Shown here in pieces: positions 1-6,757 of a DNA stretch of 38,986 nt. Under the pieces are notes generated by a model, which did not search any database, had not been told where the DNA came from, and saw only the letters and a program-made list of their open reading frames with translations. A program made the position numbers and the translations under genes. The number at the start of each line of letters is the position of its first letter. Positions within the stretch are counted from its first letter, which is position 1. The stretch comes from Verrucomicrobiales bacterium (GTDB taxonomy: Bacteria > Verrucomicrobiota > Verrucomicrobiia > Limisphaerales > UBA11358): positions 1 to 38,986 of the forward strand of contig JAQTQB010000018.1 in the NCBI GenBank assembly GCA_028712475.1, read 5' to 3'.

Positions 1-100
1 CCGCCACCAACCCAGAACCGCCTCGCCAACCCAAGCCGCCGGACACAAATCTTCGCCGCTCGAGGAGTATCTTCCATCCGCAAACACTGGAATTTGAAAA

Positions 101-1018
101 CTACGCTTTAATCAGCGTCTCCTTAAGCCTCACCGTTGGGTTACCATCAAGGCGTTTGGACAGGTCAATCGGATCGCCCACGGAAACTTCCAGTGGATTC
201 ACCTGATACGCCCAGACTTGAAAGTGGGTCAGGCTGGCTTCACCATAGATCGTCGCAAACGCACCATCCACGGCATCCAAACCGTGGGCGACTTTGACAC
301 GGCCGATGCGCGGCACATTAAACCGCGCGTCGAAGGTGAACCATTCCTGACCGAGATAGACCTCGAAGTAAGCATGAAAATCCATCGGCGTGCCGGGATC
401 AATGCAACCGATGTCCGGCAGGTGCCCGGTCACGTAGCGGGCGGGCAGATTGAATGTGCGGCACAGCGCGATGGCCGCGTGGGCGAAATCGCGGCAGACG
501 CCGTAACGCCGGTGGATGACCTCGGACGCCGAGATGTCGGGCCGCCCGGACATGGTGCGGTATTCGATATTGTTGTGAACCCAGTCGCAGATGGTCTGCA
601 CGCGCTGGAGGGCATTGGTGATCTGGCCGAAATTACTCCAGGCAAAATCCATGAGTTTGTCCGAGTCGCAATAGCGGCTGGGCAGCGTGTAGCGCAGGAC
701 TTCGGGCGGGAGCTGGCTGACCGGCGTGAGCCAGTTGGGCACGTCCCGGTTGTCCGGCTCCGACGAAACGGCGACCAGCGCATCGTGGCGGACTTCGTTG
801 CGCCCCGGCATGAACATCGAGCGATAGGTGATGTTGCCGTGCGTATCCTGAAATTCATACGACGGCAGGCCGATGCCGAACGAAAGCTTTTCCTGCATCA
901 CCAGCACCCGGCCCTCGAGCCGCGGTCGAAGCACAAACAACACGGGCGTTTGCATGGTGGTTTCGTAAGTGAGGCTGCAGCCGACACGGACGGTGAGATT
1001 CAATGGGCTCCAAGTCAT
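101..1018 (-). CDS. transglutaminase-like cysteine protease family protein
   Basis: A 305-aa protein of the bacterial transglutaminase-like family, which uses a papain-type Cys-His-Asp triad to cleave or cross-link amide bonds. An N-terminal beta domain (about residues 1-110) is followed by the core. Cys175 lies in GVCRDFAH, His215 in DFHAYFEV and Asp230 in TFDARFN, so the triad is complete. No signal peptide is visible, so a cytoplasmic location is likely. It is the last gene of a leftward envelope/stress operon and starts 36 nt after the YqjK-like gene. A GAGG about 12 nt upstream of the ATG is a plausible ribosome site. Family is clear; substrate is unknown. Confidence 0.9.
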   Translation of the reverse strand: MTWSPLNLTVRVGCSLTYETTMQTPVLFVLRPRLEGRVLVMQEKLSFGIGLPSYEFQDTHGNITYRSMFMPGRNEVRHDALVAVSSEPDNRDVPNWLTPVSQLPPEVLRYTLPSRYCDSDKLMDFAWSNFGQITNALQRVQTICDWVHNNIEYRTMSGRPDISASEVIHRRYGVCRDFAHAAIALCRTFNLPARYVTGHLPDIGCIDPGTPMDFHAYFEVYLGQEWFTFDARFNVPRIGRVKVAHGLDAVDGAFATIYGEASLTHFQVWAYQVNPLEVSVGDPIDLSKRLDGNPTVRLKETLIKA

Positions 1019-1054
1019 AAGTCAGTGTGGCCTCAATCCGCAAGATAGACAGGG

Positions 1055-1372
1055 TTATTCTTTTGGCCGTGTGCAAAATGCCGGCCAGAGCGGGCCGGTC
1101 AGTTGCACGCCTTTCAAGAGGGACTGCCACCATGAAGATTTTGGGGCGGGTGGAATGGATTTTTTGCGCCGGAAGGATAGCAGGCCACCGACTAACAAAG
1201 CAGATGCGGATGCCAGCGAACTGATGATCCGGGCTTGCCTCGTGAGCGATTGAATGTCCCCCGTCATCGCTTGCCAGTCCTGGACCAGCTGCGCGCGGTT
1301 GAGTTCGCTTTCCGCGATCAACAGTCTCTTCCGGGCGGCGAGCAAGATCAGTCGAGAATTTTTTCCAGGCAT
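1055..1372 (-). CDS. YqjK-like small membrane protein
   Basis: 105 aa. An N-terminal basic amphipathic helix (AARKRLLIAESELNRAQLVQDW) leads to one hydrophobic segment near residues 47-62 and a basic, Pro-containing tail. The start at MPGKNSR overlaps the end of the YqjE-like gene by 25 nt, a tight operon arrangement. Gene order DUF883 (YqjD/ElaB-like), YqjE-like, then this gene matches Escherichia coli yqjD-yqjE-yqjK. Size and topology fit YqjK, although residue identity looks low. Role unknown, presumably inner-membrane stress adaptation. Confidence 0.65.
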   Translation of the reverse strand: MPGKNSRLILLAARKRLLIAESELNRAQLVQDWQAMTGDIQSLTRQARIISSLASASALLVGGLLSFRRKKSIPPAPKSSWWQSLLKGVQLTGPLWPAFCTRPKE

Positions 1373-1737
1373 TTGCGATCCTTTTGGAGTTGTTCCAGCG
1401 TGGCGGCAAGCGTCTGCCAGTCGCGCAACAATCCGGTGAGCCGCCGGTAAAAATGGATCCCGGCGACACCGTAGAGGGCGGTCAATGTCAGGAGCACGAC
1501 CACTGGCGAATATGCCCACAATAAAACCGCGATGGCCGCCGTGAGCGTCAGGCTGGCGAGCATGCCAAAGGCGGCCACACCCAGGGCCATTAGGAGGATA
1601 TGCAGGAGCTGCTCGCGCCCCTCCTGCACTTCCACCGCCAATAATTCGAGCCGGTTTTCCCCAATGGTCAGCAGCCGCCGCGCAAAATGTTTTGAACTTG
1701 CGGCCAGTTGCTTGAAGCTGACGGTGGAATCTTCCAT
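1348..1737 (-). CDS. YqjE-like phage-holin-family membrane protein
   Basis: 129 aa. The start is placed at MEDSTVSF, 7 nt after the DUF883 stop codon. The open frame extends further upstream but overlaps DUF883. An amphipathic N-terminal helix (about 1-45) precedes two membrane segments (about 46-70 and 76-95), then a coiled C-terminus. This is the architecture of the Phage_holin_3_6/YqjE family of inner-membrane proteins. Neighbours DUF883 and a YqjK-like gene support the assignment. The name reflects topology only; holin function is not implied. Confidence 0.8.
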   Translation of the reverse strand: MEDSTVSFKQLAASSKHFARRLLTIGENRLELLAVEVQEGREQLLHILLMALGVAAFGMLASLTLTAAIAVLLWAYSPVVVLLTLTALYGVAGIHFYRRLTGLLRDWQTLAATLEQLQKDRKCLEKILD

Positions 1738-1744
1738 AACGGAA

Positions 1745-2044
1745 TCAATCGCGGGAACAGCGGCGGCCAATGAGATAACCGAGGAGCGCCCCGACGCTGA
1801 CGCCGATGGCGATGGCCTGATATGGATGTTCATGCACGACTTTGTCGGCCACCTTGGCACCTGCGACCGCTTTGTCGCGGACATTGGCGGCGATTTCCTT
1901 GCTTCGTTCCAGGGCGGCGGCGAGGCGTTTACGGGCTTCTCCGACCTTGTCTCCGGCCACGTCGGCGGTGGCGGCCATCAACGCGCGGGCGTCTTCCGCG
2001 AGTGTGCCGAGGTCATTGCTGATTGCTTGTGTTTCTTTGCTCAT
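1745..2044 (-). CDS. DUF883 (ElaB/YqjD-like) membrane-anchored protein
   Basis: 99 aa. A long charged, Ala-rich helix (about residues 1-72, with ARKRLAAALERSKEIAANVRD) is followed by HEHPYQAIAIGVSVGALLGYLIGRR. This is the hallmark C-terminal glycine-rich membrane anchor of DUF883/ElaB/YqjD. In E. coli, members tether ribosomes to the inner membrane in stationary phase. The start ATG overlaps the stop of the upstream CBM48 gene (ATGA), implying translational coupling. Family confident; ribosome tethering here is inferred. Confidence 0.9.
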   Translation of the reverse strand: MSKETQAISNDLGTLAEDARALMAATADVAGDKVGEARKRLAAALERSKEIAANVRDKAVAGAKVADKVVHEHPYQAIAIGVSVGALLGYLIGRRCSRD

Positions 2045-2418
2045 ATTTTCTTTTTTGGTTGGTTTGCGTTTTTGAGGGGTAAATTTTCCGCATCGGCGAG
2101 ATGGGCGGCGGCCGGCGAACTTGCCACGGTCAAAACCGAATTTCTCCCGCCGAAAGGATTGGCCACGCTCGAGCGGGCCAGCGGATCGGGAATCCACAGA
2201 CCGTCCACGACGAGGCAGTATTCGTAAGTGCCTGGCGCGAGTGCGGTTTCCTTCCACCAGTGGCCGACACCGGAGGAATGCAGCGTCTTGGCTTCGGGCT
2301 GCCAATGGTTGAAGGTCCCTGCAACGCAAACCGTGGTGGCTGTCGGATGAGTAAATTCAAAACGGACGGGCACCAGCTTCGGACCGGGGACGTTGTCGTG
2401 GTTATGATTATGTTTCAT
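2041..2418 (-). CDS. CBM48/AMPK-type glycogen-binding domain protein
   Basis: 125 aa. A His/Asn-rich leader (MKHNHNHDN) precedes one early-set domain (about residues 15-100) with VRFEFTHPTATTVCVAGTFN, HWWKETALAPGTYEYCLVVDG and WIPDPLA. These are signatures of the isoamylase-N/AMPK beta carbohydrate-binding module (CBM48). No catalytic domain is attached, so it is a stand-alone glycan-binding protein. It is co-transcribed with membrane stress proteins, starts 23 nt after the preceding gene and ends in a 4-nt overlap with DUF883. No good Shine-Dalgarno precedes the ATG. Confidence 0.85.
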   Translation of the reverse strand: MKHNHNHDNVPGPKLVPVRFEFTHPTATTVCVAGTFNHWQPEAKTLHSSGVGHWWKETALAPGTYEYCLVVDGLWIPDPLARSSVANPFGGRNSVLTVASSPAAAHLADAENLPLKNANQPKKKI

Positions 2419-2441
2419 GTTGATGTAGTTGACCGTGTTGA

Positions 2442-2639
2442 TTAACGAACCTGTGGCACGCGGATGTCGCCGCTGTGATTGATGATGCCGAAGGCATAGA
2501 GCAACCAGATGACCACGCAGATCACAACGACGATGTTGAGGATTTTTTTGATCTTCCCGTCCATCGGGATATAAGTGTTCACCAGCCAGAGCAGCACCCC
2601 CACCACGATCAGGGTGACCGCGAGCGAAATCAGTGACAT
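2442..2639 (-). CDS. Thivi_2564-type small two-helix membrane protein
   Basis: 65 aa with two hydrophobic helices separated by the signature YIPMDGKIKKILN. The pattern matches the small Thivi_2564 membrane family, often placed with envelope-stress genes. The start at MSLISLAV is chosen for a GGAGG about 6 nt upstream; the frame is open further upstream but that part reads as leader. It is the first gene of the leftward operon ending with the transglutaminase. A palindromic promoter lies 72 nt upstream. Function unknown. Confidence 0.85.
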   Translation of the reverse strand: MSLISLAVTLIVVGVLLWLVNTYIPMDGKIKKILNIVVVICVVIWLLYAFGIINHSGDIRVPQVR

Positions 2640-2683
2640 GGGCTGCCTCCACTCCGGACAAGAGTTTTGTATTTCATGTCGTG

Positions 2684-2730
2684 AGGATAAATCCGGAACG
2701 CAGTCATGCACCATGGGGTGTTACCCTACC
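2684..2730 (-). promoter_or_regulatory. palindromic class II-like promoter, copy 1
   Basis: The inverted repeat at 2711-2730 reads GGTAGGGTAACACCCCATGG in gene direction. A TATCCT -10 candidate (2684-2689) starts 22 nt after CCATGG. No -35 is evident. It drives the operon starting at 2639, leaving a leader of about 38 nt with a good Shine-Dalgarno. Confidence 0.75.
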
Positions 2731-2913
2731 AAGACAGTTAGAAAATCAATATTGGTCCGGCTTCAAAACATCGTCGCGGGAGGCTTTGAAATGACTTGCC
2801 CGTTCAACCCTTCAAGCGATCCCGGCCCGCGTTCAAAACTGGAACCAGGCTTCTCCTGGTGGCACAAGGAACACCCCAGTCGCGGCCGGTTCTTTTCACA
2901 CCGAACGTTAATC

Positions 2914-3528
2914 ATGAAAAATATCTCTGAACAAAAGGCTGGCCGCACCAATGCAGTTTCGGCCTGGGCTTCACGAATCACGGGCCTGACCAGTGCTCTG
3001 GCCGGCATCTTGTTCTGCGCCCTGCTCTACAACCCCGCCCCATCATTCGGCGCAACGCTTCCAGCCCCGTATAGTTTGACCCTGGCATGGAATCCCAACC
3101 CAGCGCCCGATGTCGCCGGCTACCGCGTTTATTATGGCACGGCCAGCGGAGATTATACGAACAGCGTCGCGGCGGGGAATGTGACGACCCTGACAGTTCC
3201 TGGACTGTTGAGCGGTGTCATCTATTACTTCGCCATCACTGCCGTCGGCACAAACGGACTGGCCAGTGATTTCTCGAACGAGATCAGTTACCCGCAGGCT
3301 CTTTCAGGCGCGTTCATGCAGATCACCGCCGTCGCTGGCGGACAGTTTATGCTGACCGTGACGGGGCTGGCCGGCCACACGAACAACATTGAAGCAACGC
3401 AGGATCTCAAGACCTGGACAGTCATCGGCACGGTGACGATCGGAGCGGGCGGTTCGGTCAACTTTACCGACACCAACGCGGCGAATTTCCAAAACCGATT
3501 CTATCGCACACGCGATACCCAGCCATGA
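2914..3528 (+). CDS. secreted fibronectin type III domain protein
   Basis: 204 aa on the plus strand. The ATG at 2914 opens a long N-region followed by a hydrophobic signal or anchor (about residues 24-46, ITGLTSALAGILFCALLYNP). An Fn3 domain follows (about 52-130: SLTLAWNPNPAPDVAGYRVYYGT, then VTTLTVPGLLSGVIYYFAIT). The final about 70 residues contain ATQDLKTW, VNFTDTNA and end NRFYRTRDTQP. That tail is typical of extracellular proteins of Verrucomicrobiota. Probably surface or secreted; ligand unknown. It is divergent from the minus-strand stress operon. Confidence 0.85.
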   Translation: MKNISEQKAGRTNAVSAWASRITGLTSALAGILFCALLYNPAPSFGATLPAPYSLTLAWNPNPAPDVAGYRVYYGTASGDYTNSVAAGNVTTLTVPGLLSGVIYYFAITAVGTNGLASDFSNEISYPQALSGAFMQITAVAGGQFMLTVTGLAGHTNNIEATQDLKTWTVIGTVTIGAGGSVNFTDTNAANFQNRFYRTRDTQP

Positions 3529-3703
3529 AACTCTATCTTTGTCAAAGTTGTTGGGGCCGGTCATGCCTGCATGTGGCGGCGGCGCTGCGTGCAGGCCACT
3601 GGCGCTGGCATCTCGCCGGCATCCGGCGGGAGATTCATATCACAAGGCGCTGACTCACAGGCCACGGCGGACGACTGGCCTGGAAAAGATGGATGTCCGG
3701 CGG

Positions 3704-4225
3704 TCAGCGTTCTTGCGGAAGCAGCCCGGCATGCATGGCAAAGCGAACCAGGCCCGGAACATCATGGATGTTCAGGCAGTTCATCAACTTCATGCGATGG
3801 TATTCGACGGTCTTGGGGCTTATTTTTAGAATTTCGCCGATCTGCTTGGTGTTCTGGCCTTCGGCAATCAGCCGGAGAATCTCGCGTTGCCGGCCCGTCA
3901 ACTGTTCGAGCGGATTTTTTGAGGCCCCGCCGCCATCAGCCGTGATATTTTTGAGCTGGCGCGTGGAGATATCCTGATGATCAACAGCTTTTTGAACCAA
4001 ATGCTGCAAGGTGTCCTCGGCCTGCTCTGTTCGCGCCTCGGCCTTTTCGGCACGCGTCTCCGCCTGCTCGGTTCGGATTTCGGCATTCTCCGTGCGCGTC
4101 TTTGCCAGTTCGGTCCGGGTTTCCGCCTGTTCGGTGCGCGTTTCGGCCTGTTCCGTCCGGGCTTCCGCCTGCTCAATCCGCGTCTTGTTGCCGGGCGCGT
4201 CTGCGGGTTGAATTTTCTTTTTCAT
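3704..4225 (-). CDS. coiled-coil LuxR-type transcription regulator
   Basis: 173 aa. Residues 16-71 are eight consecutive heptads of the type RTEQAET, predicting a long parallel coiled coil. The C-terminal region (about 108-170) is a LuxR/GerE helix-turn-helix (LTGRQREILRLIAEG, ISPKTVEYHRMKLMNCLNI). There is no receiver or ligand domain, so the coiled coil probably sets dimerisation or partner binding. The promoter at 4241-4286 carries the window-wide palindrome and leaves only about 9 nt of leader. This makes the gene a candidate autoregulated controller of the palindrome regulon; that is inference. Confidence 0.85.
   Translation of the reverse strand: MKKKIQPADAPGNKTRIEQAEARTEQAETRTEQAETRTELAKTRTENAEIRTEQAETRAEKAEARTEQAEDTLQHLVQKAVDHQDISTRQLKNITADGGGASKNPLEQLTGRQREILRLIAEGQNTKQIGEILKISPKTVEYHRMKLMNCLNIHDVPGLVRFAMHAGLLPQER
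4013..4180 (-). repeat. eight 21-bp tandem repeats encoding heptads
   Basis: Eight imperfect 21-bp units inside the LuxR-type gene encode RIEQAEA, RTEQAET (x3, not all adjacent), RTELAKT, RTENAEI, RAEKAEA and RTEQAED. Unit length equals one coiled-coil heptad, so copy changes preserve both frame and coil register. Confidence 0.9.
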
Positions 4226-4240
4226 TTCGGAACCAAATCA

Positions 4241-4286
4241 ATAATAAGCAGACAGGTTTGAACGGGCCATGGGGTATAACCCTACC
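4241..4286 (-). promoter_or_regulatory. palindromic promoter, copy 2
   Basis: The palindrome 4267-4286 (GGTAGGGTTATACCCCATGG in gene direction) has a TATTAT -10 (4241-4246) starting 21 nt downstream. Predicted transcription begins about 9 nt before the LuxR-type ATG at 4225, too short for a normal Shine-Dalgarno. Confidence 0.75.
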
Positions 4287-4338
4287 CAAACAATCGACCG
4301 AATCACTGACGACGGAGGTTAAGATTTCATGGCCATGT

Positions 4339-6393
4339 CTATTTGAGCGGCGCTTCCGCTTTTGCTTCGGGCGGCCGCATCGGCGTCAGCGCGGCGAGGA
4401 TGGATTTTTGCACCGCGGGATTGAAAAGATTTCCCAGATGGCCGCCCGTCGGAAAGACGGTCAATTGATTCGTGGCAAACGTGGCGTGCAGCCAGCTAAG
4501 GTCCCAGTCCGTCAGGAGAAAATCGTTTTGATTGACGATGACGCGCACGTCCGGGTTGGCGTGCAGAGCCGTCTCATACGTCCGCAGGTCGCCGTTTTTT
4601 TCCATCGTTTCCGCCGTCGGCCCGGCCAAACCATTGGTCTGATAATACGGGATCGCGAACTTCTCAAAATAATCATGGAAAGAATACTGCAGGATTTCCT
4701 GATAAACGGGGTCGCGCCGCCAATCATCAAGCGGGTGCTGCAGAAGGCCCTGATTATTCCGCCGCTGGCTGCTATAAATCATGTCCCGCAACTTGAGGCG
4801 AAACGTCAGGCCAATGAGAAATTTGGATTCGATGGCGCTGAAGGGCAGCGTCGTTTGCGGCGTGAGGGTGCTCTGGCTCAAGACGGCCACCTTTAGAAAA
4901 GTATTTTCGATGTTGTCGGTGCGATTGGTTTCCGGCCAGTCCAGCGGTGCCTGGTAAAATTCATCCAGCTTGGTGATTCCCTGTGCCATGCGGACGGGCG
5001 TATTGATGGCGACGTAGCGGTCAAAATGGATCAACGGCAACTGATTTGTGATGGCGTCAATTCTCACCGCTTGCACACCTTGTTTCCCTTGAAGAAAGTT
5101 CAGCACCGACCCTTTCGTAGTGACGTAATACTGGTTCGTCGGTCCGCTGGCTGCGATGAACATGGTTTGAATCGCGCCCATGGAATAACCCATCAAACCC
5201 CGGTTGCCCAACCGGTTTGGATACAGCGCATGCAGACGATGATCAATCTCGGTGAGCGCGGCGTGAACGTCCTGACCGTCCACCGGCAGATACGCCGGCA
5301 TCGCGGCGGTCGCCGCATTCTCCATGAACTCGGAGTTATACGGACTGCTGATGCACACGGCGGAGAAGCCATTGTTGTAAACCAACTCAGCCAGCGCCAG
5401 CGACGAATCCGCCAGCCGGTGCGAACCCAGCCCGGGAACGATGTAAACCACGTTCGCCTTGCCGGGCTGCAACCAATATGTGAATTTTAAATTCCGGCCC
5501 GTGGCCGGAATCCGAACCGACCGGGTCGTGCCGTGGCCGGGGAATTCCGGATCCTTGAAGGTGAAGAAGACGGATTCGAGGGTTTCCAAAGAGACCTCGT
5601 CCTGTTCTCCCTTCACCTGGAAATCCGCCACGCGGTTCGCCCGGGCGAACGTCCACGCGTATTGAATCTCGGAATATGGATCCGCCTCGGCCTGGCTGAA
5701 GCGCACATACTCGCCCACGGTGTCGGCAAGATTGTTATACATGATCGCGTAGGCGACATAAGTGTAGGGGCCGAGATAGGTCAGCGGTTTGTTGATGTCG
5801 AAATTGTAGGGTGCGATATAGAGCAGCGGATTGGCCGCCGTGTCAGCAGCCAGGCCAACGGTGTCGCGATCATTGCTCGGGCCGTAAATCGGCAGCATGA
5901 TGAAGAACTGCGGCTGCCAGCCCCATTGGCCGAACGTCTGGCCAAAATCCGCGTCCGATTTTGGAATCTTCCATTTCGTGGCGACATCCCAAAATCCGGC
6001 CACGCCGACGGTGGTGTTGCAAGCGAACCGGTAGGATTCATCACGCGCGCCATTCCATTTTCCCTGGAGCAGATTGTTGATCAACCGTCCCGGGTAAGTC
6101 AGGTTCCTGCCAAAATTTCCAATCCCGGTGCGAACCGGTTTTACGACGACAAACCGATAAACCCGGCTGGTCGGTTTGATGACGCCAGTCATGACCGCCT
6201 TGTTGAAGCCCCACATCGCCCGATTGAATGGTTCGAGAGGGTCGGGGACGGATTTGGGGAGAACAATTGTGTTCGTGGTTGACGGTTGAGCGAGTCCAGC
6301 GGCCGGCTCCTTCCCATTGGCGGAAAGCGAGAGGCACGACAATAGAACCACCAGCACCGAAGTTTGAATTCTACATCCCGGTTGGATTTTCAA
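4339..6393 (-). CDS. MlaA (VacJ)-alpha/beta hydrolase fusion protein
   Basis: 684 aa from the TTG at 6393. This start is chosen because GGAAAGGTGG precedes it and because it overlaps the stop of a 48-aa ORF (TTGA). An N-terminal signal with a weak lipobox (VVLLSC, Cys20) leads to an MlaA domain (about residues 50-260: DPLEPFNRAMWGFN, GNFGRNLTYPGRLINNLLQG, ADFGQTFGQWG). MlaA removes phospholipid from the outer leaflet of the outer membrane. The C-terminal half (about 290-684) is an alpha/beta hydrolase: VVYIVPGLGSHR, nucleophile Ser404 in GYSMGA, and a late GGHLGNLF His. MlaA proteins are normally about 250 aa, so the fusion suggests lipid extraction coupled to hydrolysis. Enzyme substrate is unknown. 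Confidence 0.85.
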   Translation of the reverse strand: MKIQPGCRIQTSVLVVLLSCLSLSANGKEPAAGLAQPSTTNTIVLPKSVPDPLEPFNRAMWGFNKAVMTGVIKPTSRVYRFVVVKPVRTGIGNFGRNLTYPGRLINNLLQGKWNGARDESYRFACNTTVGVAGFWDVATKWKIPKSDADFGQTFGQWGWQPQFFIMLPIYGPSNDRDTVGLAADTAANPLLYIAPYNFDINKPLTYLGPYTYVAYAIMYNNLADTVGEYVRFSQAEADPYSEIQYAWTFARANRVADFQVKGEQDEVSLETLESVFFTFKDPEFPGHGTTRSVRIPATGRNLKFTYWLQPGKANVVYIVPGLGSHRLADSSLALAELVYNNGFSAVCISSPYNSEFMENAATAAMPAYLPVDGQDVHAALTEIDHRLHALYPNRLGNRGLMGYSMGAIQTMFIAASGPTNQYYVTTKGSVLNFLQGKQGVQAVRIDAITNQLPLIHFDRYVAINTPVRMAQGITKLDEFYQAPLDWPETNRTDNIENTFLKVAVLSQSTLTPQTTLPFSAIESKFLIGLTFRLKLRDMIYSSQRRNNQGLLQHPLDDWRRDPVYQEILQYSFHDYFEKFAIPYYQTNGLAGPTAETMEKNGDLRTYETALHANPDVRVIVNQNDFLLTDWDLSWLHATFATNQLTVFPTGGHLGNLFNPAVQKSILAALTPMRPPEAKAEAPLK

Positions 6394-6536
6394 AACGTCC
6401 ACCTTTCCGGACTGGAGATGAAAATCTCCAGGGCGTCCGACGCAGGCTGCGCGACGTGTCCTTGCCGGCAAACTGATTTCAAATGGAGGCGGTAAATCGT
6501 CGTGGTCATCTCGCTATGCCGGATTGTAATGGGCAT
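6390..6536 (-). CDS. 48-aa ORF translationally coupled to MlaA fusion
   Basis: MPITIRHSEMTTTIYRLHLK begins a 48-aa ORF with AAGGAG about 7-9 nt upstream of its ATG. Its TGA stop overlaps the TTG start of the MlaA fusion, so it may act as a coupling leader. Basic N-terminal half; no signal peptide or recognised family. It lies 139 nt downstream of palindromic promoter copy 3. Good signals but short, so moderate confidence. Confidence 0.45.
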   Translation of the reverse strand: MPITIRHSEMTTTIYRLHLKSVCRQGHVAQPASDALEIFISSPERWTF

Positions 6537-6647
6537 GCCTGCTCCTTCAATCCAATTGATCGGGATTCTGGCCGGGTTTGAATTCGGCGGCAATGCGGCG
6601 GCTGGCTGCGGGCTGTGGAAAAATCGCTGTTCTCTCATTGGAAAAGA

Positions 6648-6694
6648 AAGTAACCACGAAAAGCAGGATGGGCACCATGGGGTATTTTCCCCAT
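6648..6694 (-). promoter_or_regulatory. palindromic promoter, copy 3
   Basis: The inverted repeat 6675-6694 has arms ATGGGG/CCCCAT around TATTTT. A TTACTT -10-like hexamer (6648-6653) begins 22 nt downstream. It is upstream of the 48-aa ORF and MlaA fusion, leaving a leader of about 105 nt. The -10 is weaker than in other copies. Confidence 0.6.
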
Positions 6695-6757
6695 GCCAGA
6701 CAAAGGAAGGGGCGCAACGCCTGCCGCCACCAGACAACACCACGGATCAGCTCAACT

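Noticed and set aside
1..100. Possible end of a plus-strand gene at the left edge (frame 2 ends with TGA at 95-97)
   Set aside because: Only about 31 codons of Pro/Ala-rich sequence are visible, with no motif. Insufficient to call a gene.
6547..6678. 43-aa minus ORF whose ATG lies inside palindrome copy 3
   Set aside because: If the palindrome is a promoter element, this ATG is upstream of the transcript start. There is no ribosome site, and the translation is unremarkable.
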